Below, one piece after another: positions 1-8,741 of a stretch of 64,000 bases of DNA. The DNA lies in contig CAZAUJ010000001.1 of assembly GCA_964488355.1 (NCBI GenBank), forward strand, positions 186,001 to 250,000. The letters are read 5' to 3'. Position numbers and translations under genes: made by a program. The notes beneath the pieces were generated by a model. The model was given only the letters and a program-made list of their open reading frames with translations, ran no database searches and had not been told where the DNA came from. The first letter of the stretch is position 1. Each line of letters begins with the position of its first letter. The stretch is from Thermoanaerobaculum sp964488355. Its GTDB lineage: Bacteria; Acidobacteriota; Thermoanaerobaculia; Thermoanaerobaculales; Thermoanaerobaculaceae.

Positions 1-272
1 CGCGCGTGAGCTTTGCGCCCTTTCCCCTCTCGTTGCTGCATTGGTACCTAGCGGGTGACGAGTGGCGGGACAAGGCGGGGGCTTACGCTCTGCAAGGGCA
101 AGCAGCTGTTTTCGTTGCCGCGGTGGAGGGAAACGTGCAAGCCGTGGTGGGCTTGCCCTTGGCGCGCTTGCCCGAGCTCTTCGCCCGTGTGGGTTTGGAG
201 TTGACGCCTGCGGGCCAGCGCCTCACGCTGGTTCCTCGAAGTGGACTGCCTCTCCCAGCTCCCGCAGGCTAA
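1..272 (+). CDS. maf: Maf-like nucleoside triphosphate pyrophosphatase, C-terminal part (5' end outside window)
   Basis: About 90 C-terminal residues are visible; the frame runs in from before base 1. The stretch DKAGAYALQGQAAVF followed by VVGLPLARLPELF matches the end of the Maf/HAM1-like family, where an aspartate and the GYAIQG-type motif close the nucleotide pocket. Maf proteins hydrolyse non-canonical or modified nucleoside triphosphates in the cytoplasm and were first linked to septum inhibition. The stop codon is TAA at 270-272. The last 50 bp overlap the 3' end of a convergent small gene on the minus strand. The residues that distinguish dTTP/UTP from m7GTP specificity lie outside the window. 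Confidence 0.8.
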   Translation, partial: RVSFAPFPLSLLHWYLAGDEWRDKAGAYALQGQAAVFVAAVEGNVQAVVGLPLARLPELFARVGLELTPAGQRLTLVPRSGLPLPAPAG

Positions 273-522
273 AGTTGGCGAAGATGTGGTGGCCGTTGAA
301 GTCCAGCACGCGCACGTCTTCCCTACCCACCAGATCGGCAGCTACCACCTCGAACGGAGCCCCGTAAAGCTCCCGCGTGCGTTCCAGGGGCACCTCGTAG
401 GCGACGAACTTGCCGATGCCCTTGGCCTTGAGCTTTTCCACCAGGCGCGGGTCAGTCACCGATGAGTAGGTGGTGAGGATGAGAATAGGACCCGAGCCGG
501 TAAAAACCAGGTAGGCACGCAT
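223..522 (-). CDS. Small conserved-looking protein of unknown function (99 aa)
   Basis: I do not recognise a named domain. The protein starts MRAYLVFTGSGPILILTTY and continues with a compact alternation of hydrophobic strands and charged segments; there is no signal peptide or membrane helix. The ATG at 522 is chosen because AGGAGGTG precedes it at good spacing; a longer reading to 654 would add low-complexity sequence and ignore that site. A TTGACA-like -35 lies upstream (TGTCAA on the plus strand at 571-576) without a convincing -10 box. The 3' end overlaps the end of maf by 50 bp in antisense. It is followed on the same strand by nothing else in the window. It could be a small cytoplasmic regulatory or binding protein, but no function can be stated. 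Confidence 0.7.
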   Translation of the reverse strand: MRAYLVFTGSGPILILTTYSSVTDPRLVEKLKAKGIGKFVAYEVPLERTRELYGAPFEVVAADLVGREDVRVLDFNGHHIFANFSLRELGEAVHFEEPA

Positions 523-601
523 GGGCACCTCCTGCGAACTCCCTCTTAGGTTCCGCCCTTTCTCTTCCCCTGTCAAGGGGAGTCTCACCCCTCTGGCCCC
601 C

Positions 602-2374
602 TCATTTGGGACTCTCAAGAGGCCAGAGCTGGGGGATGGCCAGGAGGGACACAAGGGTTACCAGCAAAAGTAGCGGCAGACCCACCCGAAGGTAATCGCC
701 CAAGCGATAGTTTCCTGGCCCCTGCACCAAAAGATTGGTTTGGTAGCCCCAAGGCGTGAGGAAGGCGCAGGAAGCCGCCACCATGACCGCCATGGCAAAA
801 GGCATGAGGCTGGCACCGGTTTTCTGCGCCACTGCGGCGGCAACGGGGAAGACTAAAGCTGCTGCCGCGTTGTTGCTGATAAGCTGCGTGAGAAGCACGG
901 TGGCGAAAAACACGGCTGTCAAAGCCGTACCCGGTGATGTGGCCAGGGCGGTAATGGCCTGCGCCAGTTTGCCAGCGGCGCCGCTCACCTCCAGGGCGTG
1001 TCCCACCCCCATGGCCGAACCCAAGGTGAGCAGCAAGGGCCAATCCACCTCCCGCCACAGGCGGCGCCAGGGCAGGCAGCGGGTGAGGAGCAAGAGTCCC
1101 ACCGCGCCTAGCCCTCCCTCCAGCGGCGAGCACAGTCCGGCCCCGATGAGCACCAGCATCGCAGCCACCACCGCTAGTGCGGTCCAAGCCCTGTCGCGTT
1201 GGGGCAGGACTGAGCCCGGAAGCCGGCTGACAAGGAAAAACTCCCGCGAGGCGCGGTACCGCTCGGCAAATCCAGGCGGCGCTTCCAGCAGCAGTGTATC
1301 GCCTGCCTCCAGACGGATGTCGCCCACTTTCCCGGGCAAGCGCCGCCCGCCACGAGAAACCGCCAGGACCACGGCGTTGTAAACCGTTCTGAACCGCGCC
1401 CCTCGCACCGTCTCGCCCAAATGCGAAAAGCTGCCCGAGAGCACTACTTCCACCACCTGGCGCTCGTGTCGCGGCGTGTCCAGCTTGAAAAGCTGGTCGG
1501 TGGCAGGCAAGAGCCCGGGAATGCGCTGCAAGTCCACGATGGTTTCCACCGCCCCTACGAACACAAGGCGATCGCCCGCCGCCAGCACTTCGGTGGGAGG
1601 TACAGCGGGCAGCACCCGCCCGCCCCGTTGCACCTCAGCCAGGTACACCCCCACCAGGTGGCGCAAGCCTGCCTCCTCCACGCTCTTGCCCACCAGCGAG
1701 CAGTTGCTGGCCACCTGCATTTCCACCGCGTATTCCCTCGAGTTTTCCAAGATCCGCGCGGTATCGGCGCGCTCCGGCAGGAGGCGCGGGGCGACGAACA
1801 CCAAAAAGCCAAGCCCAAGCAGCGTCACGGGCACCCCCAAAGGCGCCGGTGTCCAAAAGGAAACCTCCACCCCCAGGGGCGCTGCCAGGAACGCCACTAC
1901 CAAGTTGGTGCTGGTACCCACCAGCGTGCACAAGCCTCCCAGACTTGTGGCAAAGACCAATGGCAGCAGCAGCTTGGCTGCCGAATAGCCGAACCAGCGC
2001 GCCCACCCTGCCACAAGCGGCACAAACACGGCCACGATGGCCGTGTTGTTCACCCAAGCGGAAAGCGCGGCAGCCAACGGCAGCACCTTACGCGCGGCTT
2101 GCAGCGGTGTGCGAGGCGCCCCCAGCAGCCCAAAGGACAACAGCTCCATGGCTCCCGTCTGGCGCAAAGCCTCCACCACCAAAAGCAGCGCGGCAATGGT
2201 GACGAGTGCCGGGTTGGCAAAGCCCGCCAGTGCTTCCCCCGGCGGGACCACACGAGCCAGCATGAGAGCCGCCAAGGCGCCGGTGAAGGCGACATCCGCC
2301 GGCGCGCGCAGGGCAAGGGCCACGAGGATTCCGGCCAGCACCAGCAGCGAAAACAACCAGGCCATGGCCGGCAT
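602..2374 (-). CDS. SLC13/DASS-family anion permease with two central TrkA-C (RCK-C) domains
   Basis: A 590-aa polytopic inner-membrane protein. About six hydrophobic helices fill residues 1-210, including ALSAWVNNTAIVAVFVPL and GTSTNLVV, which resemble the substrate and sodium sites (NTA, TSTN) of Na+/sulfate or dicarboxylate carriers. Two TrkA-C-like soluble domains follow (about 215-400, each with a GD-LVFVG/LLLEA-type ending), then a second membrane half with the paired motif ISNNAAAALVFP. The family imports sulfate, dicarboxylates or related anions; the exact substrate cannot be read from sequence. The start at 2374 is chosen because GAGGAGGG sits just upstream; an ATG at 2449 lacks such a site. 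It is divergent from the copper operon, leaving 79 bp between the two starts (2375-2453). Confidence 0.85.
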   Translation of the reverse strand: MPAMAWLFSLLVLAGILVALALRAPADVAFTGALAALMLARVVPPGEALAGFANPALVTIAALLLVVEALRQTGAMELLSFGLLGAPRTPLQAARKVLPLAAALSAWVNNTAIVAVFVPLVAGWARWFGYSAAKLLLPLVFATSLGGLCTLVGTSTNLVVAFLAAPLGVEVSFWTPAPLGVPVTLLGLGFLVFVAPRLLPERADTARILENSREYAVEMQVASNCSLVGKSVEEAGLRHLVGVYLAEVQRGGRVLPAVPPTEVLAAGDRLVFVGAVETIVDLQRIPGLLPATDQLFKLDTPRHERQVVEVVLSGSFSHLGETVRGARFRTVYNAVVLAVSRGGRRLPGKVGDIRLEAGDTLLLEAPPGFAERYRASREFFLVSRLPGSVLPQRDRAWTALAVVAAMLVLIGAGLCSPLEGGLGAVGLLLLTRCLPWRRLWREVDWPLLLTLGSAMGVGHALEVSGAAGKLAQAITALATSPGTALTAVFFATVLLTQLISNNAAAALVFPVAAAVAQKTGASLMPFAMAVMVAASCAFLTPWGYQTNLLVQGPGNYRLGDYLRVGLPLLLLVTLVSLLAIPQLWPLESPK

Positions 2375-2453
2375 TGTAATGCCCTCCTCGCGCAGGCCAG
2401 CTCCCGTTGCTATCAGCGAAGCTTGTAACCCCAACACCTTGCCGAGCAAAATA

Positions 2454-2771
2454 ATGGGCGTGCGGGTAGTGACGGGTCTCCTGCTGTTGGCCTTGCTGGT
2501 GCCGGCCCCGTTGGTCGGGGCGAAGAAACGCTGCCAAGGCTACCGGTGCTGCTGCCAGCCCCAGCAGTGCCCCTGCACCACCGGCCCGGCGGTTCCTGAT
2601 CCACCCGCCCCCAAGGTTGTTGCTTTGGAGCCCCCTCCGAGCCTTCACCTAGCAGTTACCGAGGCTATTCAGCCTAGGCCTCTGGGGGACGCGCCGGTTG
2701 CTGCCGCGAGCGGCCCGCCAGCTGGCAGGTCTGCACCCGGCTACCTCATAGCCTGCACCTTCCGCTGCTAG
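2454..2771 (+). CDS. Small secreted cysteine-rich protein at head of copper operon
   Basis: Predicted 105 aa: a clear Sec signal peptide (MGVRVVTGLLLLALLVPAPL, cleavage near VGA-KK), then a tight cysteine cluster CQGYRCCCQPQQCPC, then a Pro/Ala-rich tail ending in CTFRC. Eight cysteines in about 80 mature residues suggest metal binding or disulfide bonding in the periplasm. I do not recognise the family. It lies 69 bp upstream of the CusC-type gene on the same strand, which suggests a copper-chaperone-like or metal-sink role (inference). No strong Shine-Dalgarno is visible before the ATG, so the start is less certain. It is antisense to nothing once the permease start is taken as 2374. Confidence 0.55.
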   Translation: MGVRVVTGLLLLALLVPAPLVGAKKRCQGYRCCCQPQQCPCTTGPAVPDPPAPKVVALEPPPSLHLAVTEAIQPRPLGDAPVAAASGPPAGRSAPGYLIACTFRC

Positions 2772-2840
2772 CCTTCCAACCTCCCCGCCCAACCGGTTTT
2801 TTGCCCTAACAACGCGCTGTAACCAAACGAGGGAGGTCCT

Positions 2841-4073
2841 ATGCGGAAAGCGTTTTTGCTCCTGGCAAGCCTTCTTGCTGCCAATAGCCTCACAGCGGCC
2901 CAGGCGCCGCCGGTGGAGACCTTGGTCGCAGAGGCACTCAGCGCCAACCCGCGCGTCCGAGAGCTGGAACTCTTGATCAAGGAGTCGGGAACCCTGGAAC
3001 AACCGGCTGCTACCCTGCCCGACCCAATGGTGGACGTGATGGTGGCCAACCTGGGGTTCCCCCGGCCGAAGCTGGGGAGCGAGGTCATGGCCAGTGTTTC
3101 CCTGCGCCAAGCTCTTTCTTACCCGGGAAAGCTGCGCCTGCGCCGGCAGCTGGTGGAAGCGGAAACTTTGGTCCGGCGATCCGAGCTCGAAGCATTGAAA
3201 GCATGGCTCACCGTGGAGGTGCGGAAAACCTACGCTCAAGTGTTTGCCATCGACAGCGAGCTGGCCACCCTGGCGGAGGCGGAGAAAACGCTGGATGTGC
3301 TGCAAGAAACAGCGACTCAGCGCTACCGTGCCGGCATGGCCAGTCAAGAAGCGGTGGTCAAAGTGGTTTTGCAACGGGCCCGGTTGCAAGAAAGGGAAAC
3401 AGACCTTTTCCGGCAACGAGTCGAGGCGGTAGCCCAGCTCAATCGGCTCCTTAACCGACCTTTGGACACGCCTCTTGGACGCGTGACGCAAATCCCGGAG
3501 GAGCTGGTGTTGCCTTCAGACTGGCCGTTGCAGGCTCTCCAACACGCGCCGGCCCTGGCGGTGGCGCACGCGGCGGTAGCGGCGGCGGGAAGCGCCGTGG
3601 CGGTGGCGGAGCGGGACCTCAAACCCAACCTGTTCGCCAGCACAAGCGTCGCCACCGGCGGCGTTCGGGGTGGGGAGGCGACCTTGGGTGTGGGATTGGA
3701 ATGGCCCTTCTGGAAAAAAACCAAGCAGCTACCCCTGTTGACGGCCACCCGCCTTCGCCTGGAAGCCACACGCGCCCGCCGGGATGAGGTGGCGGCGGAG
3801 ATCCGAGAAGCCGTGGAAAAAACCCAAGCCGCTTGGCAAACCGCAGAAGAGCAGCTTCGCCGATACCGCGAGGAGCTGCTCCCTTTTAGCCGGGCAGCAC
3901 TTGAAGCGGCACGGGCCGCTTTTCTCACAGGCCAGGGTGATTTTTCCACCGTCATCGAGGATTTCAACCTTTGGCTCGCGGCGCAGGTAGGCTTGGCCCA
4001 GCGCCAAGCCCAGCGCTTCATCGCCTGGGCGGAAGCTCAGGCCATGTTGGCCCAACCGGGAGGTGACCTGTGA
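2841..4073 (+). CDS. cusC: TolC-family outer-membrane channel (CusC/CzcC-like)
   Basis: A 410-aa protein with an N-terminal signal peptide (MRKAFLLLASLLAANSLTAA) followed by two repeats of long alpha-helical hairpins typical of outer-membrane efflux proteins: LSANPRVRELE, QALSYPGKLRLRRQ, and the second-half pattern ATLGVGLEWPFW, RDEVAAEIREAVEKTQAAW. It forms the trimeric exit duct of a tripartite metal efflux pump. GGGAGGTCCT precedes the ATG. Its stop overlaps the GTG of the adaptor gene by 4 nt (GTGA), so the two are translationally coupled. No lipobox cysteine is visible near the signal peptide, unlike E. coli CusC. Substrate assignment to copper or silver rests on the neighbours. Confidence 0.9.
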   Translation: MRKAFLLLASLLAANSLTAAQAPPVETLVAEALSANPRVRELELLIKESGTLEQPAATLPDPMVDVMVANLGFPRPKLGSEVMASVSLRQALSYPGKLRLRRQLVEAETLVRRSELEALKAWLTVEVRKTYAQVFAIDSELATLAEAEKTLDVLQETATQRYRAGMASQEAVVKVVLQRARLQERETDLFRQRVEAVAQLNRLLNRPLDTPLGRVTQIPEELVLPSDWPLQALQHAPALAVAHAAVAAAGSAVAVAERDLKPNLFASTSVATGGVRGGEATLGVGLEWPFWKKTKQLPLLTATRLRLEATRARRDEVAAEIREAVEKTQAAWQTAEEQLRRYREELLPFSRAALEAARAAFLTGQGDFSTVIEDFNLWLAAQVGLAQRQAQRFIAWAEAQAMLAQPGGDL

Positions 4074-5455
4074 AACACCTTGCCCGAATCGTCGTTGCGC
4101 TCGTTATCGCAGCGCTGGTTGTGCTGGTGCCGGTCGCATGCAAGAATGGCCGCACCGGACAGCAGCTTTACCATTGCCCCATGCATCCAACCTACACCTC
4201 GGACAAACCGGGCGATTGCCCCATTTGCGGCATGCGCCTGGTACCGGTGGAAAAGACCACCCCTACCCCAGCGTCGGTGGCGAAAACCACGGGGAAGAAA
4301 ATCCTCTTTTACCGCAACCCCATGGACCCGAGCGTGACCTCGCCAGTGCCGATGAAGGACAGCATGGGCATGGATTACGTTCCCGTTTATGAGGAGGAGC
4401 CTTCCTCTTCTTCTTCTGTTGCCGGGTACGCGCCCGTGATGCTGGAGCCGGCTGGCATTTCCCGGTCGGGGATCCAGACGGTCGAGGCCCGGCGGGGCCA
4501 GCTGGGAGAAGCCGTACGGGCGGTGGGAACCGTTGTGCCCGACGAGCGCCGCGTAACCCAGGTTTTCGCCAAGGTTTCCGGCTGGGTGGAGCAGCTGTTC
4601 GTCACCTTCACAGGGCAATGGGTGGAAAAAGGGCAGCCTCTGTTGAGCATGTACTCGCCCGAGCTGTTGGCCAGCCAAGAGGAGTACCTGCGCTCGCTCC
4701 AGCTGGTGAAGGAGCTGGCCCAGGCTTCGCCCTCCGCCCAACAGGCGGCGCGGCAACTGCAGCAGGCAGCTCGCCAGCGCTTGCTCCTGTTCGACGTTCC
4801 AGAATCGTTCATTGCTCACCTTGAAGATGCGGGACAGCCCTCGCGTACGGTCACGCTTACGGCCCCTCACCCGGGCTACGTGCTCGCTAAGGAAACCTTC
4901 GCTGGGCGACGAATCGAACCCGGTACGGAACTGTACCGCCTGGCCGACCTGCGCAGGGTCTGGGTGCTGGCGGATTTTTACGAGCAGGAGGCTTCGTGGC
5001 TTTCTCTCAACATGCCCGCTCGTGTCACACTGCCCTACCAGCCAGGAGAAGCCCTCGATGGGGTCATCAGCTACATCTACCCTACCGTGGAGCCGGAAAG
5101 CCGCACGGTGCGGGTGCGGGTGGAGCTGGCCAACCGCGAAGGGCGGTTAAAACCGGACATGTACGCCCACGTGGAGGTGGAGCTCCGCACGACCGAAGGG
5201 CTGGTAGTCCCCGATTCGGCAGTCATGGATACCGGTACGAGAAACATCGTGTTCGTCGAGGAAAAGCCAGGGTTTTTCGTTCCCCGGGAGGTCACGGTGC
5301 TCCACCGAAGCGGCGGGAAGGCGTTGGTGAGTAAGGGGCTGGCCGAAGGCGAACGGGTGGTGGTGAAGGGTACCTTCCTGCTGGATTCCGAATCGCGCTT
5401 ACGAGCCGCCTTGGCAGCTCCGAAAGGAGGGGACCGTGGTCCAGCGCATCATTAA
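4070..5455 (+). CDS. cusB: RND efflux periplasmic adaptor with two heavy-metal-binding modules (CusB-like)
   Basis: A 461-aa membrane-fusion protein. An N-terminal hydrophobic segment ends in a lipobox-like PVAC, so it may be a lipoprotein. Residues about 34-60 hold a heavy-metal-binding domain (YHCPMHP then CPICGMRLVP), and about 80-105 a second, methionine-based copy (NPMDP then MKDSMGMDYVP) like the CusB copper entry site. The rest is the usual barrel-sandwich and beta-barrel adaptor: VSGWVEQLFVTFTGQWVEKG, ITYIYP-like and DSAVMDTG segments. It links the inner-membrane pump to the outer channel and passes Cu(I)/Ag(I). The GTG start overlaps the cusC stop, and the 3' end overlaps cusA by 20 nt. 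Confidence 0.92.
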   Translation: MKHLARIVVALVIAALVVLVPVACKNGRTGQQLYHCPMHPTYTSDKPGDCPICGMRLVPVEKTTPTPASVAKTTGKKILFYRNPMDPSVTSPVPMKDSMGMDYVPVYEEEPSSSSSVAGYAPVMLEPAGISRSGIQTVEARRGQLGEAVRAVGTVVPDERRVTQVFAKVSGWVEQLFVTFTGQWVEKGQPLLSMYSPELLASQEEYLRSLQLVKELAQASPSAQQAARQLQQAARQRLLLFDVPESFIAHLEDAGQPSRTVTLTAPHPGYVLAKETFAGRRIEPGTELYRLADLRRVWVLADFYEQEASWLSLNMPARVTLPYQPGEALDGVISYIYPTVEPESRTVRVRVELANREGRLKPDMYAHVEVELRTTEGLVVPDSAVMDTGTRNIVFVEEKPGFFVPREVTVLHRSGGKALVSKGLAEGERVVVKGTFLLDSESRLRAALAAPKGGDRGPAHH

Positions 5456-8400
5456 GTTCTCGGCGGAAAACCGGGTCCTTGTATTGCTGGGCGCGGCCGC
5501 CCTGTGCCTCTTCGCCTGGCAATCCCTTCAGCGTATCCGTTTGGACGCCCTCCCGGACCTTTCCGATACCCAGGTCATCGTGTTTTCCCGCTGGGACCGC
5601 TCGCCGGATATCATCGAGGACCAGGTCACCTACCCGATCATCACCGCCCTATTGGGGGCGCCCAAGGTCAAGGCCATACGCGGCTTTTCTGATTTCGGCT
5701 TTTCCTACGTGTACGTCATCTTCCAAGACGGCACCGATCTCTACTGGGCGCGCTCCCGGGTTTTGGAGTACCTTTCCAAAATCCAACCGCAGCTGCCGCC
5801 TGGTGTGCGTACCGAGCTGGGCCCCGATGCCACCGGAGTGGGCTGGGTATTTCAGTACGCCCTGGTGGACACCTTAGGCACGCACAGCTTGGAGGAACTG
5901 CGCACCTTTCAGGACTGGACCCTGCGCTACGCCCTGCAAGCTGTACCGGGGGTCGCGGAGGTGGCCTCCATTGGCGGCTTCGTCAAGCAATACCAAATCA
6001 CGGTGGACCCCAACCGCTTAGCTGCCTTCGGGTTGTCCTTGGCTGAGGTGGCCGAGGCGGTGCGCAGGAGCAACAACGAGGTGGGTGGCCGGCTGCTCGA
6101 GTTTGCCGGAACCGAGTTCATGGTGCGGGGGCGAGGCTACGCCCGAAGCCTGCCCGACTTTGAAAACATCGTGCTTAAGACCACCGCCCAAGGCGTACCC
6201 GTGCGCGTTCGGGATGTGGCTCGGGTAGCGACCGGTCCCGAGATCCGCCGGGGTGTGGCAGACCTGGACGGGGTTGGGGACCACGTGGGTGGCATCGTGG
6301 TCATGCGCCACGGGGAGAATGCCCTCAACGTAATCAAGCGGGTCAAGGCCAAGCTGGCGGAGTTGGAACCCTCCCTGCCCGAAGGCGTGAAAATCGTGAC
6401 CACCTACGACCGCAGTGATCTCATCCAGCGCGCCATCGACACCCTGCGCCATGAGCTGACTATTGAGATGATGATCGTCGCTTTGGTCATCCTGATCTTT
6501 CTCTGGCATATCCCCTCAGCGCTAGTTCCCATTTTGACCATCCCTATATCCGTGCTCTTGGCCTTCATTCCCCTTTACTGGATGGGCGTGACGGTCAACA
6601 TCATGTCCCTGGCTGGCATCGCCATTTCCATCGGGGTTCTCGTGGACGGCGCCATCGTGGAGGTGGAAAACGCCTACAACAAGATCCATCGCTGGCTGGA
6701 AGAGGGGCGTCCGGGCGACTTCCACCAGGTTCGCCTGCAGGCGTTGCAGGAGGTGGGGCCCGCAGTTTTCTTTTCGCTGCTCGTCATTGCCGTGTCCTTC
6801 ATTCCCATTTTTGCCTTGGTGGAGCAGGAGGGGCGCCTTTTTAAGCCCTTGGCCTACTCCAAGAATTTGGCCATGGCCCTCGCCTCCCTCCTGGCCATTA
6901 CCCTCGATCCGGCCCTACGTATGCTTTTCGCCCGCATCGATCCCTTCCTATTTCGCCCTCGCCGGCTGGCCAGCCTAGCGACTCGTGTTTTCGTCGGCAC
7001 CTACTACGCGGAGGAAAAACACCCCGTAAGCCGCGTGCTGCTTCGCCTGTACGAACCCGTGTGCCGCTTCGTTCTGCGTTTTCCCAAAAGCGTGGTCCTG
7101 GCTTCGCTGGCGTTGGTGGCGGCAAGCCTTCCTGTTTACTTTCATTTGGGCAGGGAATTCATGCCGCCCTTGGCCGAGGGCAGCATCCTCTACATGCCCA
7201 CCACCCTCCCCGGCATTTCGGTGACCGAGGCCCAGCGGCTGTTGAAGGAACAGGACCGGATTCTCAAGAGCTTCCCTGAGGTGGAGCGCGTGTTCGGCAA
7301 GGCCGGTCGGGCCGAGACCTCCACCGACCCAGCGCCTTTTTCCATGATGGAAACCACCGTCATCTTGAAACCGGAAAGCCAGTGGCGAAAAAAGCCTCGC
7401 TGGTACACCTCCTGGGCCCCTGCCTGGCTCGCCTCACTCTTGCGACCTTTCTGGCCAGACCATATAAGCTACGAGGAGCTCATTGACGAGATGGACCGCG
7501 CCATGCGCTTTGCCGGGGTGACCAATGCCTGGACCATGCCCATCAAAGCGCGCATCGACATGCTTTCCACCGGCGTCCGCACGCCCATTGGCATCAAGAT
7601 CTTCGGCGCGGACCTGAAAGAAATCGAGCGCGTCGGCACCGAGCTCGAAACTCTGCTGCGCCAAATTCCCGGAACCCGCTCGGTCTACGCCGAGCGAGTC
7701 ACCGGCGGGTACTTTGTGGATTTTGTGCCCGACCGAGAGCTTCTCGCCCGCTACGGCCTGACCATCGAGGACCTGCACATGGTCATCATGTCGGCCATCG
7801 GCGGTGAAAACATCACTACCACCATCGAGGGACGTGAGCGCTATCCGGTGAACCTCCGTTACCCCCGGGAGCTACGCGACGACTTAGAACGGTTGAGGCG
7901 GGTGCTGGTAGCCACCCCCTCAGGTGCGCAGATACCTATCGGCCAGCTGGCCAAAATTGAGCTAGTCCAGGGGCCAGCAATGATCCGTGACGAAAACGGC
8001 TTCCTGGCCGGCTACGTGTACGTGGACATTGCCGGTCGAGATGTGGGCAGCTACGTGGAGGAAGCAAAGGCTCGTGTTAGCCAAAACCTGCAGCTGCAGC
8101 CAGGGTACGTGCTGCAATGGTCCGGGCAGTACGAAAACATGCTGCGGGTAAAGGAAAGGCTCAAGCTGGTGGTGCCGGTGACCCTAACCCTCATCTTCGT
8201 GCTGCTGTACGCCAACACCCGCTCCGCATTTAAGGCAGGCCTGGTGATGCTGGCGGTGCCCTTCTCCGCTGTGGGTGCCATTTGGCTTTTCTATCTTTTA
8301 GACTACAACGTGTCGATTGCCGCTTGGGTGGGCATGATTGCCCTTTTGGGCTTGGATGCGGAAACCGGCGTGTTCATGCTGCTTTTCCTGGACCTCTCGT

Positions 8401-8690
8401 GGCAAGAATTTAAGGAAAAAGGGTTATTGGTGGATGCGCGCGCGCGCGACGAGGCCATCGTCCACGGCGCAGTAAAGCGCTTGCGGCCCAAGCTCATGAC
8501 CGTGGTGGCGGCCTTCTCTGGCCTTTTGCCCATCATGTGGTCTACCTCCGCGGGAGCTGACGTGATGAAGCGCATTGCCGCGCCCATGATTGGCGGCCTG
8601 GTTACCTCCTTTGTCTTGGAGCTGTTGGTTTATCCGGCCATCTACAAGCTTTGGAAGCTGCGCACTGAGCTGCGGCCGGCAAACCCATGA
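5436..8690 (+). CDS. cusA: Heavy-metal RND efflux transporter (CusA/CzcA family)
   Basis: A 1084-aa inner-membrane proton-driven exporter, close to the roughly 1050 aa usual for the family. It has an N-terminal helix, a periplasmic porter domain (DQVTYPIITALLGAP), a first membrane block (MMIVALVILIFLWHIPSA to ISIGVLVDGAIVEVEN), a second periplasmic half and a C-terminal membrane block. The segment MPIKARIDMLSTG (about residues 700-712) aligns with the E. coli CusA region carrying the copper-binding Met672, which favours Cu/Ag over Zn/Co. The GTG start at 5436 has an AGGAGGGG site inside the end of cusB. It pumps metal from periplasm and cytoplasm through the CusB-like adaptor and CusC-like channel. 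Confidence 0.95.
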   Translation: MVQRIIKFSAENRVLVLLGAAALCLFAWQSLQRIRLDALPDLSDTQVIVFSRWDRSPDIIEDQVTYPIITALLGAPKVKAIRGFSDFGFSYVYVIFQDGTDLYWARSRVLEYLSKIQPQLPPGVRTELGPDATGVGWVFQYALVDTLGTHSLEELRTFQDWTLRYALQAVPGVAEVASIGGFVKQYQITVDPNRLAAFGLSLAEVAEAVRRSNNEVGGRLLEFAGTEFMVRGRGYARSLPDFENIVLKTTAQGVPVRVRDVARVATGPEIRRGVADLDGVGDHVGGIVVMRHGENALNVIKRVKAKLAELEPSLPEGVKIVTTYDRSDLIQRAIDTLRHELTIEMMIVALVILIFLWHIPSALVPILTIPISVLLAFIPLYWMGVTVNIMSLAGIAISIGVLVDGAIVEVENAYNKIHRWLEEGRPGDFHQVRLQALQEVGPAVFFSLLVIAVSFIPIFALVEQEGRLFKPLAYSKNLAMALASLLAITLDPALRMLFARIDPFLFRPRRLASLATRVFVGTYYAEEKHPVSRVLLRLYEPVCRFVLRFPKSVVLASLALVAASLPVYFHLGREFMPPLAEGSILYMPTTLPGISVTEAQRLLKEQDRILKSFPEVERVFGKAGRAETSTDPAPFSMMETTVILKPESQWRKKPRWYTSWAPAWLASLLRPFWPDHISYEELIDEMDRAMRFAGVTNAWTMPIKARIDMLSTGVRTPIGIKIFGADLKEIERVGTELETLLRQIPGTRSVYAERVTGGYFVDFVPDRELLARYGLTIEDLHMVIMSAIGGENITTTIEGRERYPVNLRYPRELRDDLERLRRVLVATPSGAQIPIGQLAKIELVQGPAMIRDENGFLAGYVYVDIAGRDVGSYVEEAKARVSQNLQLQPGYVLQWSGQYENMLRVKERLKLVVPVTLTLIFVLLYANTRSAFKAGLVMLAVPFSAVGAIWLFYLLDYNVSIAAWVGMIALLGLDAETGVFMLLFLDLSWQEFKEKGLLVDARARDEAIVHGAVKRLRPKLMTVVAAFSGLLPIMWSTSAGADVMKRIAAPMIGGLVTSFVLELLVYPAIYKLWKLRTELRPANP

Positions 8691-8741
8691 GCGCCACCTC
8701 GCTTGGGTGCCATCCTTCTTGCAACGGAAGGGAGACGGACG

